Positions 13,510 to 22,105 of a DNA stretch of 48,127 nt are shown one piece after another. The position numbers were made by a program, and so were the translations under genes. How positions within the stretch are numbered: the first letter of the stretch is position 1; every line of letters begins with the position of its first letter. Source of the DNA: an uncultured Eubacteriales bacterium (GTDB lineage: Bacteria; Bacillota; Clostridia; Oscillospirales; Oscillospiraceae); the NCBI GenBank assembly GCA_905205195.1, contig CAJLCS010000005.1, positions 1 through 48,127 of the forward strand. The letters are read 5' to 3'. A model generated the notes under the pieces. The model was not told the origin of the DNA. It ran no database searches and worked only from the letters and a program-made list of their open reading frames with translations.

Positions 13510-14754
13510 ATGAAGAAAAAAGACCGCGACGAGCAGATCACCGTTCCCACCGCCCACCCGAAGCTGCGGCTCATCGGCTTCCTGCTGGCACTGGCCGTGG
13601 CCGTGGGTGCCTTCAGCTACGGCATTTCCTCCCTGGGGGACCGGAAGGAAGGCTACTATGAAATCGAAACCGCAGCGGACGAGGATGCGCCGCTTTACAG
13701 CCACGGCTTTTCGCTGGTGTGTTACCTGACCGGCTCCAGCAGCGAGATCCGGGACCGGCAGCAGAAGCTGAAGGACCTGTACAGCGCCGTGCTGCTCCGG
13801 TCCTATAAGCTGCTGGATACCGCGTCCACCTATGACGGCTACGCCAATCTGGCCACGCTGAACCGGTCCCGGGGGCAGGAGGTGGCCGTCAGCCAGGAGC
13901 TGTACGACATCCTTTCCGATGCCTGGGAGAAAACCCGGGAAGGCAAGGGCTACAGCCTGTTTTCCGGCGCGCTGAACGCGGAATGGAACGGCCTGCTGGC
14001 CATGACCGAGCCGGAAACCTACGATCCCCTGACGGACCCTCAGGAGGCGGCGCTGCTGAAAACGCTGGCGGCGCAGACGGCGGCAGGGAAGTTCACGCTG
14101 GAGTTCGTGGACCCGGCCGCCTACACCGTCCGCTGGAACTGCGACGACGGTTACGTCGCCTATCTGGAGAGCATCGAGCAGGCGGACGTGATCGTCGATA
14201 CGGGCCTGCTTACCGACGCCTACCGGCTGTCCATGATCCGGGCGGAGCTGGAAAAGGCGGGCTACACCAACGGCTACCTCACCACCGACAGTGGCCTGAC
14301 ATTGTCCCTGTCCGGCCACCGTCAGGCCAATTACGGCCTGTACACGCTGGAGAACGGGGAAGTGAAGCAGGCGGCCACCGTTCCCGCCGCGCCGGGGTCG
14401 GCTTGCAGCTTCCTGCGGACCTTTGCCCTGACGGAAGGGGAGCTTGGCTACTATACCGTCGCTTCCGGCGGGGAAACCCGGTATCGCCACCCCAATTTCG
14501 TCACGGCCACCGGTGATTTTGCCGAAGTGCTGCTGTCCTCCGCCGTGGTGCGGGAGGACGGCGACCCGGTGGAGGCCTGCTACCGGAATCTGCTGCTGTA
14601 TCAGGCCGCCGACCGGCAGGCCGTGGCGGACAGCGCCGCCGACGGCGGTGGCCTGACGGTGTGCCTGCTGCGGGAGGACGGCGGAAGCGTCCTGCGGGCC
14701 ACCGATTCCTCGCTTGTGACACCGGCGGAAGGCATGACCGTCCGGAATTTCTGA
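13510..14754 (+). CDS. Membrane-anchored ApbE-like protein of unknown function
   Basis: A 414-residue protein with a short basic N-terminus and one transmembrane helix (about 20-40, LIGFLLALAVAVGAFSYGIS), the rest outside. Order and spacing resemble ApbE FAD:protein FMN transferases: an ATLNRSRGQEVAVSQELYDI stretch, then FSGALNAEW, a VDTGLLTDAYRLSMIRAELE segment resembling the LDLGGIAKGYA helix region, and a GYYTV...TRYRHPNF stretch resembling GDYERYF...RYHHIIDP. The Gly/Lys and metal-binding Asp motifs of active ApbE are not clearly kept, so it may be a non-catalytic or flavin-binding derivative. The similarity comes from reading, not a search. It may be read through from the opp operon. Confidence 0.6.
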   Translation: MKKKDRDEQITVPTAHPKLRLIGFLLALAVAVGAFSYGISSLGDRKEGYYEIETAADEDAPLYSHGFSLVCYLTGSSSEIRDRQQKLKDLYSAVLLRSYKLLDTASTYDGYANLATLNRSRGQEVAVSQELYDILSDAWEKTREGKGYSLFSGALNAEWNGLLAMTEPETYDPLTDPQEAALLKTLAAQTAAGKFTLEFVDPAAYTVRWNCDDGYVAYLESIEQADVIVDTGLLTDAYRLSMIRAELEKAGYTNGYLTTDSGLTLSLSGHRQANYGLYTLENGEVKQAATVPAAPGSACSFLRTFALTEGELGYYTVASGGETRYRHPNFVTATGDFAEVLLSSAVVREDGDPVEACYRNLLLYQAADRQAVADSAADGGGLTVCLLREDGGSVLRATDSSLVTPAEGMTVRNF

Positions 14755-14767
14755 CCTTTTGTGCATC

Positions 14768-14795
14768 GCCCCACAAGGCAGGCGCCTTGTGGGGC
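14768..14795 (+). terminator. Perfect 12-bp hairpin after the ApbE-like gene
   Basis: GCCCCACAAGGC (14768-14779) and GCCTTGTGGGGC (14784-14795) with loop AGGC. The following sequence (GGAAACTTTACACTTTG) has no clean T-run, so terminator function is likely but weaker than canonical. Confidence 0.55.
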
Positions 14796-14815
14796 GGAAA
14801 CTTTACACTTTGTTC

Positions 14816-14844
14816 TTGAAAAGGCTGACGGCCTTTGGTAAAAT
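14816..14844 (+). promoter_or_regulatory. Promoter of the queH operon
   Basis: TTGAAA (14816-14821), 17-nt spacer, TAAAAT (14839-14844), 32 nt before the queH start. Confidence 0.8.
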
Positions 14845-14875
14845 AGAAAAAGTTCCGATTTTGGAGGAGTTTTGC

Positions 14876-15421
14876 ATGAAAACGCTGCTGCATATCTGCT
14901 GCGCGCCCTGCGCCAATCAGTGCATCGACGTGCTGCGGGGGGACGGCATGGAAGTGACGGGGTTCTGGTACAATCCCAACATCCATCCGGTGACGGAATA
15001 TCGCGCCCGGCGCAACTGCCTGCTGGAGTACGCGAAAACCATCGATCTGCCCGTGCTGCAGCGGGATGACTACGGCCTGCGGCCCTTTGTCCGGGCCGTG
15101 GCGGAGGATCTGGACCGGCGCTGCGAAAAATGCTACGAAATGCGCCTTTTTGAAGCTGTCCGGCAGGCGGCGGAGGGGGGCTTTGACAGCTTCACCTCGT
15201 CGCTGTTCATCAGCCCCTATCAGAAACACGAGCTGATGCGGGAGGTGGCCCAGCGGGCGGCCTTTGCCTACGGCGTCCGGTTTGAATACCGGGATTTCCG
15301 CCCCTATTTTCAGGCGGGCCAGCAGCGGGCCAGAGAATTGGGCTTTTATATGCAGAAATACTGCGGCTGCATTTTTTCCGAGCAGGAACGTTATCTCAAA
15401 CCGAAGAAGATCATCCCGTAA
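14876..15421 (+). CDS. queH: Epoxyqueuosine reductase QueH
   Basis: Catalyses the last step of queuosine formation in tRNA, reducing epoxyqueuosine. QueH (DUF208) is the cobalamin-independent alternative to QueG. The 181-residue protein has the expected cysteines: HICCAPC at residues 6-12, RCEKCYEMRL in the middle and YCGCIFSE near the end, which ligate the 4Fe-4S cluster and adjacent metal. The ATG at 14876 follows a GGAGGAG. A longer reading from 14759 would run through the hairpin and promoter and is rejected. It heads a plus-strand group with the rRNA methyltransferase 21 nt downstream. Other queuosine genes are not in the window. Confidence 0.93.
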   Translation: MKTLLHICCAPCANQCIDVLRGDGMEVTGFWYNPNIHPVTEYRARRNCLLEYAKTIDLPVLQRDDYGLRPFVRAVAEDLDRRCEKCYEMRLFEAVRQAAEGGFDSFTSSLFISPYQKHELMREVAQRAAFAYGVRFEYRDFRPYFQAGQQRARELGFYMQKYCGCIFSEQERYLKPKKIIP

Positions 15422-15442
15422 CGGCGGGACGGAGGAGGATCC

Positions 15443-16606
15443 ATGGAGCAATTTGAATTTGCGGTGCCCTGTTTATTCGGGCTGGAGGGACTGGCCGGCG
15501 ACGAGCTGCGGCGGCTGGACATTCCCGACGTCCGGGTGGAAAACGGACGGGTGCTGTTTTCCGGCGGCTTTGCGGAGCTGGCCAAGGCCAACGTGTGCCT
15601 GCGGACCGGCGAGCGGGTGCTGCTGATACTGGCGGATTTTGAAGCGAAAACCTTTGAGCAGCTGTTTCAGGGGGTGTACCGGACCAATCTGGAGGACTTC
15701 ATCCCCCGGGACGGGGCCTTCCCCGTGAAGGGCCACTGCTTGAACAGCCAGCTCATGTCCGTGCCGGACTGCCAGGCCATTGTGAAAAAGGCCGCCTCCC
15801 GGCGGCTGGGGGAAAAATACGGCGTTTCCTGGATGCCGGAAACCGGCGTCAAATACCAGCTTCAGTTTTCTTTGATGCATGACCGGTTTACCCTGTATCT
15901 GGACACCTCCGGCCAGGGGCTGCACAAGCGGGGCTACCGGGCCGTGGGCAACGACGCCCCCCTGCGGGAGACGCTGGCGGCGGCCATGGTCCAGCTGACC
16001 CGGTATCGGGGCCGGGAGTATTTCTGGGACCCCTTCTGCGGCTCCGGCACCATCCCCATCGAGGCGGCCATGATTGCGAAAAACCGGGCGCCGGGCATGT
16101 TCCGCCATTTTCAGGCGGAGGCCTATGCCTGGATGCCCGCGGAGGTGTGGGGACAGGTCCGCACCGAGGCCCGGGACCGGGAGTATCAGGGCAATTACCG
16201 GATTCTCGGCTCCGACAACGACCCCAAGGCCGTGTCCCTTGCCATGGCCAACGCCAAAAAGGCCCGGATGGACGGCCTGATTACCTTCAAGGACGGCGAC
16301 GCCACGAAAATGGACCTGCCGGCGGCGGAGGGAATTCTGGTGTGCAATCCGCCCTACGGCCAGCGGATGATGGAGCAGCACAGCGCCCAGCGGCTCTACG
16401 GGGCGCTGGGACGGCATCTGAAATTTGCCGACGGCTGGAAAAAGTACATCATCACCTCCGAGCCGGAATTTGAGCATTATTTCGGCTGCCGGGCGGACAA
16501 AAAGCGCAAGCTCTACAACGGCATGATCAAGTGCGACTACTATATGTACACCGAGCCGAAGCGCCGGGGGAAAGAACGGGATTCCGGAAGGGCAGTGGGA
16601 CTTTGA
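15443..16606 (+). CDS. THUMP-domain class I SAM-dependent RNA methyltransferase (RlmL/YpsC type)
   Basis: Probable 23S rRNA guanine-N2 methyltransferase of the RlmL/YpsC group, 387 residues. The N-terminal ferredoxin-like and THUMP regions (about 1-160) bind RNA. The Rossmann domain has DPFCGSGTIPIEAAMIA (SAM-binding motif I with the upstream element) and the catalytic NPPYGQRM motif IV. This is the single-methyltransferase form, not the double-domain E. coli RlmKL. The last bases overlap the start of the lipid kinase (TTGA), so the two are translationally coupled. The exact target nucleotide cannot be read from the sequence. Confidence 0.9.
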   Translation: MEQFEFAVPCLFGLEGLAGDELRRLDIPDVRVENGRVLFSGGFAELAKANVCLRTGERVLLILADFEAKTFEQLFQGVYRTNLEDFIPRDGAFPVKGHCLNSQLMSVPDCQAIVKKAASRRLGEKYGVSWMPETGVKYQLQFSLMHDRFTLYLDTSGQGLHKRGYRAVGNDAPLRETLAAAMVQLTRYRGREYFWDPFCGSGTIPIEAAMIAKNRAPGMFRHFQAEAYAWMPAEVWGQVRTEARDREYQGNYRILGSDNDPKAVSLAMANAKKARMDGLITFKDGDATKMDLPAAEGILVCNPPYGQRMMEQHSAQRLYGALGRHLKFADGWKKYIITSEPEFEHYFGCRADKKRKLYNGMIKCDYYMYTEPKRRGKERDSGRAVGL

Positions 16607-17538
16607 AACATTTATTCATCATCAATCCGGCGGCGGGAAAGCGGGACCATACCGAAGATTACCGCCGCGCCGTCCTCCGGGCGGCGGCGGAGCGCCCCTT
16701 TGACTACCGGATCGAGGTGTCCGGCGCGCCGGGCCAGTGCCGGGAGATTGCCCGCCGGGCGGCGGAAACCGGGGAGGACTACCGGATCTACGCCTGCGGC
16801 GGCGACGGCACGCTCAACGAGGTGGTGTCCGGCATCTGCGGCTATCCCAATGTGGCGGTGACCCATTTCGCCGGGGGCAGCGGCAACGACTTTGTGAAGA
16901 TTTTCAGCGAACCGGCGGCGTTCTGCGACCTGAATCGGCTGCTGGATTGCCGGGAGACGACGTTTGACCTGATCGCCTGCGGAGAGGATCGGGCGGTGAA
17001 CGTATTGTCCGTGGGCTTTGACGCCCGGATCGGCACGGAAATGGCCCGCTACAAGCGCCTGCCGCTGGTCACCGGCCCCATGGCCTACGGCCTGTCGGCG
17101 GCGGTGAACCTGGTCCGGGGCGTGGCGGAGCATTATGTGGTGGAAATCGACGGCAAACGGCTGGATCAGAAGTTTTCCATGATCTGCGTCTGCAACGGCC
17201 GGTACTACGGCGGCGGCTTCAACCCGGTGCCCGAGGCGGACCCCGCCGACGGCAAGCTGGACGTGCTGCTGGTGGAGCCGGTGTCCCGGTTCCAGGTGGT
17301 GAAGATCATCGGCGCCTACAAGGCGGGCAAATACCGGGATTATCCCGATTTGATTCACCATATCCGGACGGACCGACTGCGGATCCTCTGCGACCGGGAG
17401 ACCCCGGTGAACCTGGACGGCGAGCTGCGGCTGCGCCGGGAGGTGGAGGTAGCGGCAGCACCGGAAAAAATCCGATTCTTTTATCCCAAGGCACTGACCT
17501 GGCGTCAGCCGGCGCCGGTGCAGGAGGTGGCACCATGA
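16603..17538 (+). CDS. Diacylglycerol/lipid kinase family protein (DagK/YegS type)
   Basis: A 311-residue soluble lipid kinase that probably phosphorylates diacylglycerol or a related lipid for phospholipid recycling. The N-terminus HLFIINPAAGKRD is the family opening. CGGDGTLNEVVSG is the nucleotide-binding GGDGT motif and FAGGSGNDFVKIF a second glycine motif. FDARIGTEMARYK-type and NLDGELR motifs follow in the C-terminal domain. The start is a TTG at 16603-16605 that overlaps the upstream stop as TTGA, with GGAAGGG upstream. Readings starting earlier would extend far into the methyltransferase. Its stop overlaps the next gene's ATG (ATGA). Confidence 0.93.
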   Translation: MKHLFIINPAAGKRDHTEDYRRAVLRAAAERPFDYRIEVSGAPGQCREIARRAAETGEDYRIYACGGDGTLNEVVSGICGYPNVAVTHFAGGSGNDFVKIFSEPAAFCDLNRLLDCRETTFDLIACGEDRAVNVLSVGFDARIGTEMARYKRLPLVTGPMAYGLSAAVNLVRGVAEHYVVEIDGKRLDQKFSMICVCNGRYYGGGFNPVPEADPADGKLDVLLVEPVSRFQVVKIIGAYKAGKYRDYPDLIHHIRTDRLRILCDRETPVNLDGELRLRREVEVAAAPEKIRFFYPKALTWRQPAPVQEVAP

Positions 17539-18941
17539 AAAAGAAGCTGCTTTGTATGGCGCTGGCGGCAGCGCTGCTGCTGGCCGGCTGTGGCGCCGGG
17601 AACGGCACCGAAACGACGGCATCCGCCGGAGAAACTCTTCCGGCGGGGGATTACACGGAGGGTACCGTCCACGGTGTCCGCTTTACCTGGGGCGGCACGG
17701 CGGACAAGGCCGATCCGGAGGCCGTGGCCTGGCAGGACGAGATCAACGCGGCCTACACCGCCCGGACGGGCAATCAGCGGGTCAACGAGGCCTACAGCTA
17801 CGATCTGAAGCTGATGTTCGCCGAGGTGGAGGACGATAACCTGCCCACGATCTTCGTGGTGCCCAACGATGAGGCCCAGAAGCTCATCGAAAACGGGTTC
17901 AGCCGGGACATTCAGGCGCTGCTGGACGAGCGGGACTGGGATCAGTCCGCGTGGAACAGCGCCTATACCGCGGACCTGCGGGACGAAAACGGCCACCTCA
18001 ACGGCATCCCCTATCAGGTCAAGGCCCGGGGGCTGCTGTGCAACAAGGCGCTGTTCCGGGAGGCGGGGCTGATCAACGACGCCGGAGAAATCACCTATCC
18101 CACCAGCTGGGACGAAGTGCTGGACATGGCCCAGGTGATCCGGGAGAAAACAAGCGCCGGCGGCTACGCCATGGACCTGTATGACCGGCAGGGCGGCAAG
18201 GATTTTGTCAATCTGGCCTGGAATTACGGGGCGGAGCCCTGCCTCAACGGCGATACGGCCAATCTGGATACCGCCGAAATGCGAAGCGCCCTGTCCTTCT
18301 ACAGCACCCTGGGCAATTCCGGCGTGCTGAAAATCAATCCCTGCATGACCAGCGAATCCTATCTGGTGCAGACCGTGCTGTACGGCGAGTCGGCCATGGC
18401 CCTGACCAGCGGAGAATTCCCGGAGGATTACACCGGTGACCCCGACGATTTCGCGCTGGTGCCCGTGCCGGAAGGCCCGACGGGCAACGCCATCGTGACG
18501 AATGCCTACAGCTACTGGTTCTCCCCCAAGGCCACCGACGATCAGGTCCGGGCGGCGCTGGATTTCCTGGAGATGTACGGCACCGCGCCGGTGTGGAACG
18601 AGGACCAGCAGGCCACGGTCCGCCGGGACGCGGAGGAGCAGGTCCGCACACTGGGAATGTATCTGCCCACGGTCAGCGTCTTTACCGGCCAGCGCCGCAC
18701 CCAGGAGCTGACGGTGCAGGCAGAGTACGACGACAAAATCGCCGACGGCTACCGGCCCTATGTGGAGGCCTGCCGGGAGGAGGACCGGCTGCGGCAGGAG
18801 GCATCGCCCATGTCCCGGGATATGTACAATCTGCTGCTGACCATTTTGCAGGAAATCTGCACCGACCCCAATAAGGACATGGACGGAATGCTCGTCCAGG
18901 CCCAGTCGGACTATCAGGCCATTCTGGAGATGAACCCATAA
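17535..18941 (+). CDS. Extracellular solute-binding lipoprotein, family 1 (sugar type)
   Basis: A 468-residue lipoprotein with signal peptide MKKKLLCMALAAALLLAGC (lipobox LAGC, Cys at 19) and the two-lobe fold of family 1 binding proteins. Recognisable pieces are FVVPNDEAQKLIENG, GIPYQVKARGLLCNKALFRE (the hinge segment after the conserved GIPY) and SWDEVLDMAQVIREK. Such proteins deliver sugars or oligosaccharides to MalFG-type permeases, but no permease or ATPase adjoins it, so it is an orphan, partnered elsewhere or used as a sensor. It overlaps the lipid kinase stop by 4 nt. The ligand is not inferable. Confidence 0.85.
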   Translation: MKKKLLCMALAAALLLAGCGAGNGTETTASAGETLPAGDYTEGTVHGVRFTWGGTADKADPEAVAWQDEINAAYTARTGNQRVNEAYSYDLKLMFAEVEDDNLPTIFVVPNDEAQKLIENGFSRDIQALLDERDWDQSAWNSAYTADLRDENGHLNGIPYQVKARGLLCNKALFREAGLINDAGEITYPTSWDEVLDMAQVIREKTSAGGYAMDLYDRQGGKDFVNLAWNYGAEPCLNGDTANLDTAEMRSALSFYSTLGNSGVLKINPCMTSESYLVQTVLYGESAMALTSGEFPEDYTGDPDDFALVPVPEGPTGNAIVTNAYSYWFSPKATDDQVRAALDFLEMYGTAPVWNEDQQATVRRDAEEQVRTLGMYLPTVSVFTGQRRTQELTVQAEYDDKIADGYRPYVEACREEDRLRQEASPMSRDMYNLLLTILQEICTDPNKDMDGMLVQAQSDYQAILEMNP

Positions 18942-18945
18942 AAAC

Positions 18946-19017
18946 CGCCCCGCATTCTGATATGTACCCCCAATACTGGACAGCCAGTATTGGGGGTACA
19001 TATCAGAATGCGGGGCG
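18946..19017. repeat. 34-bp perfect palindrome (hairpin) between convergent genes
   Basis: Arms 18946-18979 and 18984-19017 are perfectly complementary over 34 bp with loop ACAG. In the minus direction GGTTTTTATGG follows, so it can terminate the esterase transcript. In the plus direction there is no T-run. The arms contain TGTACCCCCAATACTGG, which resembles terminal repeats of some IS3-family elements. No transposase is present. It may be a dedicated bidirectional terminator or the fused ends of a lost element. Confidence 0.85.
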
Positions 19018-19021
19018 TTCG

Positions 19022-20194
19022 TCACGCTTTTTGCAGGATCAGCGTTTCGCCCTTGGCCGGGACGGTGAGCCGGGGGAGGGGCATCAGGCCGTCCGGGCCG
19101 ACCTGCACCGTGCCCTGCCGGTCGCCGAAGCGGTAGGAAACCGTTTCGCCGGGGGCGGGGCGGAAGTACCGCAGCCGCCGCAGCGTCACGTCGGCGGTGG
19201 AGGCGGCGGGGAGCGTCACTCGGGTCTGCCAGCGGTCCGGCGTCAGCAGGAACAGACGCATTTCAAAGGCACCGGGCAGGTCCAGCCGGTTTTCCCACCG
19301 GAAAAAGCCGTTGACCTGACCGGCCGCCTGGCTGTCCCGCCGGTCGGGCCAGGGCAGCGGATCGTCGGTTGAGGCGGCCGTGAACACGGGATAGGGTTGA
19401 TTGCGGACGATGGATTCCAGGGGCAGCGCGTGAATCAGGTCGTTTTTGGCTTCCATCACCGCGTTGTCGTTGGCGTGGCCGAAAGGTCCCCAGAAGCCGA
19501 TGAGGGCGTATTTCTTCTCCGCCATGCCCCGATAGAGCACCTCGTGGCCGTCGGACCATTCGTCGTTCTGGGCCGAGTAGTCGATGACCACCGGCGGGTC
19601 GGGCAGGGAAAATCCGGCGGGGGCGGGGGTGTCCAGGCAGCACCGGTCCGCGGCGTGGCGGACACCGGCGGGCACGTTGACCTTGATGGCGGCGAACAGG
19701 TCGCCGTGGTTCAGGCAGACGCCCAGCGCGCCGCTGCCGCCCATGGAGTTACCCACGGCATAGACCCGGTCGGCGTCGATGGGGTACCGGTCCAGCACCC
19801 AGCGGACCGTGTCCAGCACCCGCTTTTCCACCGGCTGGAGATCGGTACCGGCCCGGCCGGGGTCCCCCTCGCCGTGGGCGTTGATGCCGCCCCACCACCA
19901 GTCCCGGTCCTCGTGGGCCCGGCAGTCCACATACAGGGCGAAGGTGTGGGCGGGGGTGTGGTAGATGTCGTGGTTGCCCTTGGCCCAGGTGCAGCCGATG
20001 GCGGAGTACACGTCGTGGCCCGCCGAATGAAAGACCACATACAGCGGATAGGCCTGCCCCGCCTGCTCGTTTTCCGGGTGAATCACCGCGAAGGTGTCGG
20101 TCTGGGACGTTTCGTAGCCCCATGCGGGGTCGGTGTCGTGATGGAACAACTCCACGGTCCGGCCGAGAAGGCGGCCGTTTGGTTCAGCGTTCAT
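19022..20194 (-). CDS. Alpha/beta-hydrolase (esterase-like) protein
   Basis: A 390-residue protein without a signal peptide. The N-terminal two thirds are an alpha/beta-hydrolase of the esterase/depolymerase type: YPLYVVFHSAGHDVYS (oxyanion side), then VYAVGNSMGGSGALG containing the nucleophile elbow G-N-S-M-G. A candidate Asp lies in VIDYSAQNDEWSDG and a candidate His in FGPFGHANDNA-like (WGPFGHAND). The C-terminal 110 residues appear beta-rich and may form an accessory domain. Substrate unknown; carbohydrate esters are possible but not shown. The ATG overlaps the end of the GNAT gene by 11 nt and has GGAGAGG 6 nt upstream. Confidence 0.8.
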   Translation of the reverse strand: MNAEPNGRLLGRTVELFHHDTDPAWGYETSQTDTFAVIHPENEQAGQAYPLYVVFHSAGHDVYSAIGCTWAKGNHDIYHTPAHTFALYVDCRAHEDRDWWWGGINAHGEGDPGRAGTDLQPVEKRVLDTVRWVLDRYPIDADRVYAVGNSMGGSGALGVCLNHGDLFAAIKVNVPAGVRHAADRCCLDTPAPAGFSLPDPPVVIDYSAQNDEWSDGHEVLYRGMAEKKYALIGFWGPFGHANDNAVMEAKNDLIHALPLESIVRNQPYPVFTAASTDDPLPWPDRRDSQAAGQVNGFFRWENRLDLPGAFEMRLFLLTPDRWQTRVTLPAASTADVTLRRLRYFRPAPGETVSYRFGDRQGTVQVGPDGLMPLPRLTVPAKGETLILQKA

Positions 20195-20663
20195 GAAAAT
20201 CCTCTCCTGTCAGTTCTTTTTTGACCGGAACGGACCGGTCCGTCCGGCCGTCCACGGTGAAGCCGCAGCCGGTAAACAGCGCCAGCGCGGCGGTGTTATC
20301 GGCGGCAATGTCGTCATACAGCCGGGCAATGCCCCGGCGCTTTGCTTCCGCGCACAGCAGCGCCAGCCCGGCCCGGCCGAAGCCGCGGCCCCGCTCCGGG
20401 GCGTAGATCAGCAGGTTGACGTGGATTTCGCCGTCCTCCGGGTACAGGGCGGCGTCGCCTACGAACCGGCCGTCCTCCGCCTGCAGGTAGCGGTAAAACC
20501 GGGTGCCGTCGCCGAACCAGCGGCGGTACCAGTCCGCCCATTTTTCCCGGGGGAAGGGGATGGTGCCGCCCCAGGCCCGGTTGTAGGCCATGGTGGCGTC
20601 GTCCTCCAGCATGGTCTGCCGGAAGGACAGCTCCTCCGGCCCGGGGGTGTAAAATCGCAGCAT
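20184..20663 (-). CDS. GNAT family N-acetyltransferase
   Basis: A 159-residue acetyltransferase. The acetyl-CoA pyrophosphate-binding motif A is clear: NLLIYAPERGRGFGRAGLALL (R-G-R-G-F-G-R-A). Motif B (IARLYDDIAADNTAALALFTGCGF) follows at the usual distance. The RAWGGTIPFPREKWADWY region is the variable acceptor side. The target cannot be predicted. It is the first gene of a two-gene unit with the esterase, 65 nt after mgtE, with an intervening hairpin at 20681-20720. Confidence 0.87.
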   Translation of the reverse strand: MLRFYTPGPEELSFRQTMLEDDATMAYNRAWGGTIPFPREKWADWYRRWFGDGTRFYRYLQAEDGRFVGDAALYPEDGEIHVNLLIYAPERGRGFGRAGLALLCAEAKRRGIARLYDDIAADNTAALALFTGCGFTVDGRTDRSVPVKKELTGEDFHER

Positions 20664-20680
20664 GGAAACACTCCTATTCT

Positions 20681-20720
20681 CAAAATCTCCGGCTTTCCGC
20701 AGGGAAAAGCCGGAGATTTG
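20681..20720 (-). terminator. Terminator downstream of mgtE
   Basis: A perfect 14-bp stem (AAATCTCCGGCTTT / AAAGCCGGAGATTT) with a 9-nt loop. On the minus strand it is followed by TTGAGAATAGG, so the T-run is four residues including the stem end. Partial read-through into the GNAT gene is possible. Confidence 0.7.
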
Positions 20721-20728
20721 CCTTTTTC

Positions 20729-22105
20729 CTAAACGCCCAGCAGCGCGTGGGCAAACATGAAGTACACCAGCAGGGACAGGGCATCCACAATGGTGGTGAT
20801 GAAGGGACTGGCCATGACCGCCGGGTCCAGATGGACGGCCCGGGCGAACAGCGGCAGCGTGCAGCCCACCAGCTTGGCCAGAATCACGGTCACCGATAAT
20901 GTCAGGCAGACCACGGCGGCCACCAGCACGGTGATGTTGTCGTTGTGCATCAGCAGATGGTCCACCAGCATGATCTTGCAGAAGCAGACCACGGCCAGCA
21001 CCACGCTACACAGGATGGCCGTCCGGAATTCCTTCCAGATGACCCGGCCAATGTCGGAGAACTTCAGCTCGTCCAGGCTCAGGGCACGGATCACCGTGAC
21101 GGAGGACTGGGAGCCGGAGTTACCGCCGGTATCCATCAGCATGGGGATGAAGGCGGTCAGCGCCACCTGAGCGGCCAGCGCGTCTTCAAACGAGGTGATG
21201 ATCATGCCCGTAAAGGTGGCGGAGACCATCAGCAGCAGCAGCCAGGGAATCCGGTTTTTGAACAGCTCGAAGGCGGAGCTTTTCAGGTAGGTCTTCTGGG
21301 AGGGCATCATGCCGCCCATCAGTTCCATATCCTCGGTGGCCTCGTCCTCCATGACGTCCATGGCGTCGTCGAAGGTGACGATACCCACCATCCGGTTTTC
21401 GCCGTCCACCACCGGCAGGGCCAGGAAGTTGTATTTGCTGAACATCCGTGCCACTTCCTCTTGGTCGGTGTGGGTGGTGACGGAGATCAGGTTGGTGAGC
21501 ATGATGTCCCGGATCTCGGTTTCGTCATCCTCGGTCAGCAGCAGGTCCTTCACGGTGACCAGACCGATGAGCTTCTGGTTTTCCGTGACATAGCAGGTGT
21601 AAATGGTTTCCTTGTCGATGCCCTGACGGCGGATCCGCAGGATGCTCTCCTCCACGGTCATATCCGGCCGGAGAGAAACGTACTCCGTGGTCATGATGGA
21701 CCCGGCGGAGTTGTCGGGGTACTGAAGGATCTGGTTGATGGTGTTGCGCATTTCCGGCGTGGCCTGCCGCAGGATCCGCCGGACCACGTTGGCCGGCATT
21801 TCCTCCACCAGGTCGGCGGCGTCGTCCACATACAGCTCATCCACGACTTCCTTCAGCTCGTTGTCGGAAAAGCCCCGGATCAGCAGCTCCTGGGCGTCCG
21901 GCTCCATTTCCACGAAGGTTTCCGCCGCCAGCTCCTTGGGCAGCAGGCGGAACATCAGGGGAATCTGGCTCTCGTCCAGATGGCTGAACATGGCGGCGAT
22001 ATCGCTGGAATTCATGGTGACCAGAATATCGCGGATGCTGGAATACTTTTTCTCCTCCAACATTTTGAGGAGCGCTTTTTCTACGATTTCAAAGCGATCT
22101 GCCAT
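20729..22105 (-). CDS. mgtE: Magnesium transporter MgtE
   Basis: Homodimeric Mg2+ channel gated by cytosolic Mg2+. The 458 residues follow the family plan: an N-terminal superhelical domain (about 1-130), two CBS domains (about 135-255, with TVEESILRIRRQGID and EVARMFSKYNFLALPVVD), a connecting helix, and five membrane helices from about 285. The pore region contains PMLMDTGGNSGSQSSVTVIRAL and the C-terminal PAVMASPFITTIVDALSLLVYF motif. An AAGGAGG precedes the ATG. Upstream is a leader of about 240 nt with a short ORF and several hairpins, so control of transcription or translation is likely. Confidence 0.96.
   Translation of the reverse strand: MADRFEIVEKALLKMLEEKKYSSIRDILVTMNSSDIAAMFSHLDESQIPLMFRLLPKELAAETFVEMEPDAQELLIRGFSDNELKEVVDELYVDDAADLVEEMPANVVRRILRQATPEMRNTINQILQYPDNSAGSIMTTEYVSLRPDMTVEESILRIRRQGIDKETIYTCYVTENQKLIGLVTVKDLLLTEDDETEIRDIMLTNLISVTTHTDQEEVARMFSKYNFLALPVVDGENRMVGIVTFDDAMDVMEDEATEDMELMGGMMPSQKTYLKSSAFELFKNRIPWLLLLMVSATFTGMIITSFEDALAAQVALTAFIPMLMDTGGNSGSQSSVTVIRALSLDELKFSDIGRVIWKEFRTAILCSVVLAVVCFCKIMLVDHLLMHNDNITVLVAAVVCLTLSVTVILAKLVGCTLPLFARAVHLDPAVMASPFITTIVDALSLLVYFMFAHALLGV

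Noticed and set aside
17535..17538. Frameshift between the lipid kinase and the binding lipoprotein
   Set aside because: The 4-nt ATGA overlap joins two complete proteins, the second with its own signal peptide. It is normal coupling.
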